Below are positions 58,553 to 64,000 of a stretch of 64,000 nucleotides of DNA, piece after piece. A model generated the notes under the pieces. It saw only the letters and a list, made by a program, of their open reading frames with translations. It did not search any database and was not told the origin of the DNA. The DNA is taken from NCBI GenBank assembly GCA_004556925.1, contig SFFI01000004.1:57174-121173 (forward strand). The letters run 5' to 3'. Both the position numbers and the translations under genes were made by a program. Position 1 is the stretch's first letter; each line of letters starts with the position of its first letter. Source of the DNA: Clostridiales bacterium (lineage in GTDB: Bacteria; Bacillota; Clostridia; Saccharofermentanales; DTU023).

Positions 58553-61353
58553 CAGTGGTCCTCCCCTGCCAGCACCTTAAGCCGGATGTTATAGTCGTGA
58601 CCATCCTGGCTCACGTGAATGTCGGCCTTGACGCGTGGGTAGGGCTCCAGACTTAGTAGTTGAGTAAAGAAGTCCTCCCTTAGGTCCTCCTGGGCGGTAT
58701 AAAGTATGTGTAGTTCTAATTGCCCCTCTTTATGGACAACATTGAGAAAGGCCGAGGGCTCTGTTAAATCAACCGATTTTTCCAACAGGGCTTGCAGGTA
58801 GTCATAGGCTACCAGAAGTTGGGAGGTCCGCACGGGGTCTGTCCCCTGACAAACCACTAAAGCTTTGATACCTGCGGTTGAAGCATCCTGCAGGGCTTCA
58901 TGGAAGATCATACTGACCTCTTCCATCTCAATGCTTTCTTCTCCCCTGACCAAGAGGTTACTTTTGCGTTTACATTGTGAGACCATGATTTTTACCCGGC
59001 TCAGTTCTTTGCGCACGAAGGCCCTATCTTGGGAGCCTTCAATATCTGCCAGGCTTTGGCGGATAACTGAGAGCTGGCTGGCCAAGGATTCTTCAAGGCT
59101 GTTCAAGAGTGTGCGGCGCACATGCATGCTTATGTACTGGGACCGAATCGTGCGCTCCTTGGCTAAAACCTTAGCCCGCTGTTCTAGGGCCGCACTAAGG
59201 CTGGATAATTCTTGTCCCAGATTTTGGATATCACTAATATCATCTTCCCAGATCAAGTAGCCGCCGTTGAGCTGGCTAATATTGTAGATCAGTCCTGTTC
59301 GCCCTACACTTTCCACTCTAAGTGTCTCCAGCTTGACAGGTGCGCTGGGTTTGGCGTTTTGCCAGAAATACCTAAAGCTTTTGTTCTCTTGCCTAGCGAG
59401 ATCTAATTTATAGTGGTCTGTAATCGCTTCACGAACCTTGACCATGGAGTTGCGGGAGAGATTGTCTTTCTCAGGGGGATAAATTTCTGTTAGCTCATCA
59501 TTTAAGAGGCGGAGGTTAACCGGACTATAGCGGAAGAGCTTGATATAGCCAGAGTTAGCAGGGATCAGTCGGGTCTGTAAGGAGACCTCTAAGATCAGCG
59601 CAAAGCCCAAAATATTGGCTAGGTCAAAATTGTTGGACCTCAGGCTGGCATCATGGCGGAAAGAAAGGACATTAGCCAGTAGGAGTAGGAGGAAGGCCAA
59701 GAGGGGCAACGCAAAGGTCGATCGATAGATTTTAGCCTGGCAGGATAAGAGCAGGCCAAAGCCCAAGGACCAAAGCAGGATAACCATGGCTATAGCTAGA
59801 TAACCCAAGGGCCAAATCTTAACAATTTCTTTATAGGCATTAAGGCTAAAAGACAGGCCGTGGAGGTCATTGAAGATAAAGGCAATGCCAACCGCATAGA
59901 AGGCCAGGGAGAGGCCAAAGAAGGCCCTTTGGCTACTGCGTTTAATCAGGCCCTGGGATCGGGCAAGGCTGACCCCGGTAAAGAACCAAGACTCAATAAT
60001 GCCAAAGTAAGGCAGGAAGCGAATGTAGTACAGGATATCCCAAGTCATAAAGTTGGTATACATAAGCAGGACAAACTGTACAACTAGGGCTGTTACCAGC
60101 CAGAATAATAAGAGGCCCATGGACCGGCGGATAGACCGGTCATCCAGACGGAAAAAAATGGAGGCTATCCACAAGAGGAAGAGGGGAAGAAAAAAGCTGA
60201 TTGCTATATGTTCTTCCTCCGGGTTGGCTGGCAAATAGGGGCTTTGACCCAGGACCTCACGTTGGAAAACCGCCTGGTTATTCAAGAGTCTTTGGTTGAA
60301 TTGCTGGTAGTTTTTGATGCGGAGTTGCTTGTCGCCATATTCGTCCTCTGAAGGGTAGCCATAGGTGCGGGACCAATCCACAGCATCATGCCAAGCAGCC
60401 CGCTCTGTATTCTTGCGGAAACTAGCAGACGCGCCATCTGGCAAGCGATAGCCCTTGGCCAGCAAGCCTGGTCCAATTAAATCTTCCGACAGGGGACTAA
60501 TCCGCAAGTCTAAAAAGTTTTTCGCTACAGCTCCCTGGCCAAACAGGCCGTAGTCCACAAAAAGGCTGCCTTCCGCAGGCACATGGAAGTCGTAAATATC
60601 TTGACCCAGTTTAATGTTCACCTGGGCAGCCTGGTAGTCCCAGAGTAAGAGGATGGGGGGCAGAAGATCTGGGGTCAGGTCTCCGGTAATAATTTTCAGA
60701 GGCCAAGCCGTATTGGTATCCTTGCCCCGGTAAATTTTCAAAAGCTCTTTCTGGTTTAGGCGGGCCAAGCTGTCATAGCAGCTGCGCAAGTTCTCTCCAT
60801 CCAGGTTGGCCATCTGCAAGGAACTTAGCAGGTATTCTGGATCAATGAAGAGTCCCACGGCCTGGTCCTGATCTTGATCAACGTAGCGAACAAAATCTGC
60901 CCAAGATTTTAGGTCCTGAGAGATCCGTGACTGGTCACAGGCGATCACTAAGGTTGCGCGATACAAGATCTTGAAGTTAGATTGTTCTCTTTGCTTGGAC
61001 TGGCGCAAAGCAGGATAGCCCTGGTGTTCCCCTAAGAGTAGAACCAAGTCCTCTACGCCCGCATGCAGGGAAAGCTCACTGGAAAGACGGACGCGGTCAG
61101 AATAAGGGAAACTTGGCTCTAACCCTTCACCCAGTAGCGAACCCGGATAGTCTTGATAATAAACGGGAAGTTCTTTGTTGGCCGGAATAGCCTTGGCAGG
61201 ATCCAAGCCAGTAGCGGCCTCCGACATCTCCCCCGGGATCAAAGTGACAAGCAGGCAAAGTAGGAGGATAAGCAGGCCAAACCTCCCTCCCCTCGCGGTA
61301 CGCATATGCGGGACGGCCAGTTTGTCTGATCTCCTGGTCTTAAGTGGGGCCAT
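58552..61353 (-). CDS. Large membrane sensor with solute-binding-like ectodomain and degenerate kinase module
   Basis: This 933-residue protein is not matched to a named family. A signal/anchor segment (residues about 24-46) is followed by about 320 extracellular residues. Part of these (LKSWADFVRYVDQ, LFIDPEYLLSSLQMANLDG) resembles a periplasmic solute-binding fold. About seven transmembrane segments span residues 375-610. The cytoplasmic end has YLIWEDDISDIQNLGQ, then a coiled coil and helix SMHVRRTLLNSLEESL, laid out like a kinase phosphoacceptor domain but with no H-D/E phosphosite of normal form. The final domain lacks recognisable N and G boxes. I infer a pseudokinase co-sensor for the overlapping kinase gene. 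Confidence 0.7.
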   Translation of the reverse strand: MAPLKTRRSDKLAVPHMRTARGGRFGLLILLLCLLVTLIPGEMSEAATGLDPAKAIPANKELPVYYQDYPGSLLGEGLEPSFPYSDRVRLSSELSLHAGVEDLVLLLGEHQGYPALRQSKQREQSNFKILYRATLVIACDQSRISQDLKSWADFVRYVDQDQDQAVGLFIDPEYLLSSLQMANLDGENLRSCYDSLARLNQKELLKIYRGKDTNTAWPLKIITGDLTPDLLPPILLLWDYQAAQVNIKLGQDIYDFHVPAEGSLFVDYGLFGQGAVAKNFLDLRISPLSEDLIGPGLLAKGYRLPDGASASFRKNTERAAWHDAVDWSRTYGYPSEDEYGDKQLRIKNYQQFNQRLLNNQAVFQREVLGQSPYLPANPEEEHIAISFFLPLFLLWIASIFFRLDDRSIRRSMGLLLFWLVTALVVQFVLLMYTNFMTWDILYYIRFLPYFGIIESWFFTGVSLARSQGLIKRSSQRAFFGLSLAFYAVGIAFIFNDLHGLSFSLNAYKEIVKIWPLGYLAIAMVILLWSLGFGLLLSCQAKIYRSTFALPLLAFLLLLLANVLSFRHDASLRSNNFDLANILGFALILEVSLQTRLIPANSGYIKLFRYSPVNLRLLNDELTEIYPPEKDNLSRNSMVKVREAITDHYKLDLARQENKSFRYFWQNAKPSAPVKLETLRVESVGRTGLIYNISQLNGGYLIWEDDISDIQNLGQELSSLSAALEQRAKVLAKERTIRSQYISMHVRRTLLNSLEESLASQLSVIRQSLADIEGSQDRAFVRKELSRVKIMVSQCKRKSNLLVRGEESIEMEEVSMIFHEALQDASTAGIKALVVCQGTDPVRTSQLLVAYDYLQALLEKSVDLTEPSAFLNVVHKEGQLELHILYTAQEDLREDFFTQLLSLEPYPRVKADIHVSQDGHDYNIRLKVLAGEDH

Positions 61354-61412
61354 GTAACTCCTTACCTAACACGCTGCCTAACACTTGCCCGTCAGGTTGC
61401 TTGTTACAATGG

Positions 61413-61442
61413 ATTATACCTCCTTTGTAACAGGCGGGTAAA
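61413..61442 (-). promoter_or_regulatory. Promoter of the sensor-kinase pair
   Basis: On the minus strand a perfect TATAAT (61413-61418) is preceded by TTTACC (61437-61442) at 18 bases. It lies about 60 bases upstream of the 933-residue sensor start. Confidence 0.6.
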
Positions 61443-61460
61443 TGAGGCACGGTCCAAGCA

Positions 61461-61486
61461 TGATATAATGAGCAATATATATTGCT
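61461..61486 (+). promoter_or_regulatory. Response-regulator promoter with 16-bp palindromic operator
   Basis: TGATATAAT (61461-61469) is an extended -10 promoter. The perfect palindrome AGCAATATATATTGCT (61471-61486) begins one base after it, over the predicted start site. It is a likely binding site for the regulator itself or another dimeric repressor, placed between the divergent genes. Confidence 0.65.
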
Positions 61487-61531
61487 TATGAATAAGACGC
61501 TCGACATAGTTTTGGATAAGAAGGTGCACGC

Positions 61532-62161
61532 ATGATCCGCATGATTTTGGTAGAAGACCAGCAAATTTTATTAGACTCTCTCTACGATTCTCTCAGCATG
61601 ACACCAGACCTAGATATCGTGGCTAAAACCATCAATGCCGCCGAGATCCTTTCCCTTTGCGAATATTATAAGCCTGACTTAGTCCTCATGGATATTTGCA
61701 ACGAAGAAGGCCACATGGGTATTTCAGAAACCGTAAGGCTTAAGGAAAAAATGCCAGGAATCAAAGTTATTCTCATGACTGCCATGCCGGATATGTCCTT
61801 TGTTCACGATGCCAAGGAGGCGGGAGCCGACAGCTTTGTGTACAAGAATGTCAGTAAAGATGAGTTGGTTAAATCGATTAGATCTACCATGCAAAATTAT
61901 AATACCTTTCCAGCAGACCAAAATGCCCCATCTGCTGGCCTCGATTTGACCGAACGCGAAGAAGAAATTCTGCGCTTAGTTTGCCAGGGGCAAAGCCGCA
62001 AAGAAATTTCGGAAACGCTCTTCTTATCAGAAAATACGGTGCGCAATAATATTAATAAGATTCTTACTAAGACAGGCTTTGACTCCATTGCCCAGTTGGC
62101 TATTTTCGCCGTATCCAAGGGCTATATTGTGCCAGACCAAGCGAGCAACGAACTTGCTTGA
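61532..62161 (+). CDS. NarL/LuxR-family response regulator
   Basis: This 209-residue regulator has an N-terminal receiver domain with the acidic pocket VEDQQ. The phosphoacceptor is Asp54 (LVLMDICNEEG), and LMTA and YKN supply the conserved Thr and Lys. The C-terminal LuxR helix-turn-helix reads LTEREEEILRLVCQGQSRKEISE then LFLSENTVRNNINKILTK. It is the only gene on the plus strand in this region and faces the two sensor genes across a 178-base promoter region. It is therefore their probable output, perhaps controlling the adhesin and lipoprotein genes nearby. A second ATG three codons in is possible. Confidence 0.93.
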   Translation: MIRMILVEDQQILLDSLYDSLSMTPDLDIVAKTINAAEILSLCEYYKPDLVLMDICNEEGHMGISETVRLKEKMPGIKVILMTAMPDMSFVHDAKEAGADSFVYKNVSKDELVKSIRSTMQNYNTFPADQNAPSAGLDLTEREEEILRLVCQGQSRKEISETLFLSENTVRNNINKILTKTGFDSIAQLAIFAVSKGYIVPDQASNELA

Positions 62162-62213
62162 CCACTATACTATTTAAACAAACTTGGTACAAACTTGAAG
62201 CGAACATGATACA

Positions 62214-62307
62214 AACTTGATAAGAACTTGATAAGAACTTGATAAGAACTTTCTTGTGCACTTTAGTATCAGCACCAGCAGAATCAGTAGCAGCAGAATC
62301 AGTAGCA
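62214..62307. repeat. Short direct repeats after the response-regulator gene
   Basis: Three exact tandem copies of an 11-bp unit (AACTTGATAAG) occupy 62214-62246, with looser AAACTTG copies just before. At 62278-62307 two exact 15-bp copies of AGCAGAATCAGTAGC follow. They lie between the regulator stop and its terminator and could mark slippage-prone DNA or protein-binding arrays. Confidence 0.7.
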
Positions 62308-62326
62308 GCGCAAACTTGTTTAAGCA

Positions 62327-62352
62327 AAAGGCCATCCCGCAGGATAGCCTTT
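62327..62352 (+). terminator. Probable terminator after the response regulator
   Basis: An 11-position stem with one mismatch (AAAGGC-C-ATCC with GGAT-A-GCCTTT) is followed by TATAACTTTAT. It lies between the convergent regulator and lipoprotein genes and may serve both. Confidence 0.6.
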
Positions 62353-62397
62353 ATAACTTTATAGGCATAGAAGTATTTTTTACGAGCTGAAAGCCAC

Positions 62398-63138
62398 TTA
62401 TGAGCTAAAAGCAACCAGGCTATCTAAAAAGGCCTGCATGCGCTGCATCGCCTGATCTAGCTGCTGGCCAAGCTGGTCAGAGAAATCGCCGCTCTCTGGG
62501 CTGAGATTACCTAAGCTTGTTAAAAAGTTGTCATACCAGCTGGATAAATCGTCAGCTTTAGCCTTGAGGTCATCTGCAGCAGCGGGCAAGCCACTAGCAG
62601 CTTTTTCATTTATCTTGGCTAACTCTTCCCGGCACTTGCTGTTGAGGGTTTGGAAAAATTCCTGATCGGCTAAAGTCTCGCCTGCCTCTGCAGAAAAACT
62701 GCTCAAATCCCGAGCAAAGTCGTTAAAGTCTTGGCTAATATTTTGGTAGCTGGAAGCCAGCTGAGAAAGCCAATCGACCAAGGCGGTCTGCTCCTCTGCA
62801 GTCAACTGGCCAAAGGGTGAGTCAGGGTTAGGTTCAGCACCAGTTTCTTGAGGCGCAAAGGTCCTTTGTGGGGCGGCAGGACTTACGTTTGCTTGAGACT
62901 TTTCCTCCGAGCCTTGGTCTGCATCGGATGCGCCTTCTACTGGAGCTTCCTCTACACTCTTGGGGGCACCCGCTGCTAAGGGATCTGAGGCTTGGCCCTC
63001 CGTAGTACCCGTATTGTCAACTCCCGCATTGTCTGAAGGAGCGATTTCTACTACAGTTTGCGGTTTGCAAGCAGTAAGGCCAAAGCTCAGGCTTAACACC
63101 AGCATAAAACATAAAAGATTTCGCTTAGTTGTATTCAT
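62398..63138 (-). CDS. Secreted lipoprotein of unknown function
   Basis: This 246-residue protein has a lipoprotein signal peptide with the lipobox GLTAC (Cys at about residue 24). A low-complexity Ala/Glu/Pro/Ser-rich linker of about 80 residues follows. The C-terminal domain of about 140 residues is helical with heptad-like spacing (DWLSQLASSYQNISQDFNDF, LGQQLDQAMQRMQAFLDSL). No enzymatic motif is seen; it may be a coiled-coil surface or regulatory lipoprotein. It converges with the response-regulator gene and has its own promoter upstream. The leader has an unusual hairpin near the start codon and no clear ribosome site in the normal position. Confidence 0.75.
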   Translation of the reverse strand: MNTTKRNLLCFMLVLSLSFGLTACKPQTVVEIAPSDNAGVDNTGTTEGQASDPLAAGAPKSVEEAPVEGASDADQGSEEKSQANVSPAAPQRTFAPQETGAEPNPDSPFGQLTAEEQTALVDWLSQLASSYQNISQDFNDFARDLSSFSAEAGETLADQEFFQTLNSKCREELAKINEKAASGLPAAADDLKAKADDLSSWYDNFLTSLGNLSPESGDFSDQLGQQLDQAMQRMQAFLDSLVAFSS

Positions 63139-63196
63139 AATTAACGGTCTAACTGGCCCCTCGGACCAGATCTCCTCCCGTTTTATCTAGTAATAC

Positions 63197-63226
63197 AGTC
63201 TAATGCATTGGTCTAACCTTTGGCAA
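63197..63226 (-). promoter_or_regulatory. Promoter of the lipoprotein gene
   Basis: TTGCCA (63221-63226) and TAGACT (63197-63202) on the minus strand are 18 bases apart. GTTAGACC occurs inside the spacer and again just before the start codon, and a CTGGTCC-GAG-GGGCCAG hairpin lies in the leader. Confidence 0.55.
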
Positions 63227-63290
63227 GCCTAACTCAACCAGGATTCCCTGTAGCTAAGTAAATTTGAGTTTTTAGGTCAAGCTCCTCTTT

Positions 63291-63537
63291 CTCATCCAGT
63301 ACATCTAACCTTCTCATACTCACTCAATAGATCTAACGCCCTCAGTCTCACTCAGCAGATCTAAAGTTCTTATTCTCATCGAGTAGATCAAAAGTGCTCA
63401 TTCTCACCCAGTGCATCCGACTTCCGCATTTTTTCACTAGCTCATCCCACTTTCACCAGCTCACCCATTTATTTTTTACAAAGTATATCCAACATCCAAC
63501 TTCCTCATCCTCGCTCAGTACATCCAACTTCCTCATT
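63291..63537 (+). repeat. Degenerate 28-bp tandem repeat array
   Basis: Five contiguous 28-base units lie at 63291, 63319, 63347, 63375 and 63403 (to 63430), each close to CTCACxCAGTAGATCTAAC-then-TTCTCAT. One or two decayed units fill 63431-63481, and two more units lie at 63482-63509 and 63510-63537, the last running into copy B of the dispersed element. Related units sit at 40225-40280. There are no unique spacers, so it is not a CRISPR. A short reading frame across it (63394-63675) has no coding character. Confidence 0.8.
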
Positions 63538-63902
63538 TTTCTTACAAGTTTGCAGCTTTTGTATGCCCAAAATTTCCGAAAGTCCGGTTTGCCCGCTTTT
63601 TTCCCTCAAAATAGTCCTAAAAAGGCGATTTTTATACAAATATACATCTCAGCATTGGGGCTTATACATTTATAAGAGGAAAAAATGGGACGGAAGGTAC
63701 TTTATCTGCAAACTTGTAAGAAAATCCGGAAAGTTGAAAGTAGTTAGGGCTTTTGTCCCTTTTACTGACTGCCTTCCCTTCCTCATTATTTTGGTTTTCT
63801 TGGATTTCAGACGAATTTGCAAGTAATGGATGAGTATGTTCTCAGAAACAGAGGTCAAACCACCCATTACTTGCAGATTTGCCCTTGATACCATTCACTA
63901 GG
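63521..63902 (-). repeat. Dispersed non-coding element of about 400 bp, copy B (inverted)
   Basis: This is the reverse-orientation match of 39841-40241, with all blocks in the same order and total length within 20 bases. Ends of the core are CAACTTCCTCATTTTTCTTA with AAGTTTGCAG (from 63526) and CTGCAAACTTGTAAGAAAAT with CCGGAAAGTTG (to about 63736), an imperfect inverted repeat. The outer part carries GCAAGTAATGGATGAG and its inverted partner CCACCCATTACTTGC with CTCAGAAACAGAGG between. The internal parts have diverged, so the conserved blocks are likely the functional ones. Confidence 0.8.
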
Positions 63903-64000
63903 ATCACGTCCCTAAAATGGTGTAAAAGCAGAAAGAGCCAGAGGTCAATCTACTGCGTATAATTTGTAATTGAGAATAAAAAGAAACGAGGTAGAAAAAC
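63903..64000. other. Right-edge spacer with a possible promoter
   Basis: After copy B there is no gene. TATAAT at 63958-63963 on the plus strand could be the -10 of a promoter for a gene beyond the edge. No convincing -35 is seen, and the sequence turns A-rich towards 64000. Confidence 0.4.

Noticed and set aside
63291..63537. Possible CRISPR or origin iterons from the 28-bp repeats
   Set aside because: Units are contiguous and strongly degenerate, with no DnaA boxes or replication genes beside them.
63394..63675. A 93-codon open frame in the right-hand spacer
   Set aside because: It runs through the 28-bp repeats and the dispersed element, has Ser/Phe/His-rich repeat-derived composition and lacks a ribosome site.

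Overview
The window is about 64 kb of one chromosome from a Gram-positive anaerobe-type bacterium of the class Clostridia, with mid-range G+C and almost no intergenic space. The evidence for this is a PolC-type replicative polymerase, an IspH-ribosomal protein S1 fusion, the short archaeal-type ProRS, a PASTA-domain kinase with its PP2C phosphatase, a neutral YugP-type protease and an LPXTG surface protein. An Oscillospirales or Saccharofermentanales-like host is my guess; the sequence alone does not fix the family. The ends of the window cut typA (left) and lie in non-coding repeat DNA (right).

Layout. 1-2430 (minus): typA (partial), der and rpmF. 2611-5739 (plus): type I pullulanase and a YbhN/LPG-synthase-type membrane protein. 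5841-9524 (minus): pta-ackA-proS behind one good promoter. 9646-12481: a membrane-anchored protein of unknown function, divergent from tmcAL. 12562-24021 (minus): the housekeeping cluster def-fmt-yugP-rsmB-rlmN-prpC-prkC-rsgA-rpe-thiN-tyrS, with extra promoters before prpC and tyrS. 24109-39305 (minus): a 15-kb run rpsB-tsf-pyrH-frr-uppS-cdsA-dxr-rseP-ispG-polC-priA, joining translation, isoprenoid and phospholipid precursor synthesis, and replication. 40471-48210 (minus): a complete sugar-uptake and catabolism operon (PfkB kinase, Rpe/AlsE-like epimerase, HxlB-like SIS isomerase, DUF4432 epimerase-like protein, D-lyxose isomerase, ribose-type ABC transporter) behind a strong promoter with a perfect inverted-repeat operator. 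48442-54516 (minus): a membrane metalloprotease, scpA, scpB, cmk, plsC and ispH-rpsA. 54628-63138: an extracytoplasmic region with a thioester-domain LPXTG adhesin, a histidine kinase, a 933-residue sensor with a degenerate kinase module, a divergent NarL/LuxR response regulator and a lipoprotein.

Most unusual points. (1) PolC keeps its OB, PHP, zinc and polymerase parts, but the proofreading exonuclease inserted in the PHP domain has lost its recognisable catalytic motifs. (2) A non-coding repeat element of about 400 bp occurs twice in inverted orientation, at 39841-40241 and 63521-63902. It has its own inverted-repeat core and is flanked by tandem 31-bp and 28-bp repeats. (3) Two overlapping sensor genes, one kinase-like but degenerate, face a divergent response regulator and sit beside a predicted covalent (Cys-Gln thioester) adhesin. 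(4) The sugar operon combines D-lyxose isomerase, an allulose-6-phosphate-epimerase-like enzyme and a hexulose-phosphate isomerase in a way that suggests a rare-sugar or mannose/fructose route.

The MEP isoprenoid pathway is well represented (dxr, ispG, ispH), together with uppS, which uses its product for cell-wall lipid carrier. No tRNA, rRNA, CRISPR array, transposase or prophage gene was seen.
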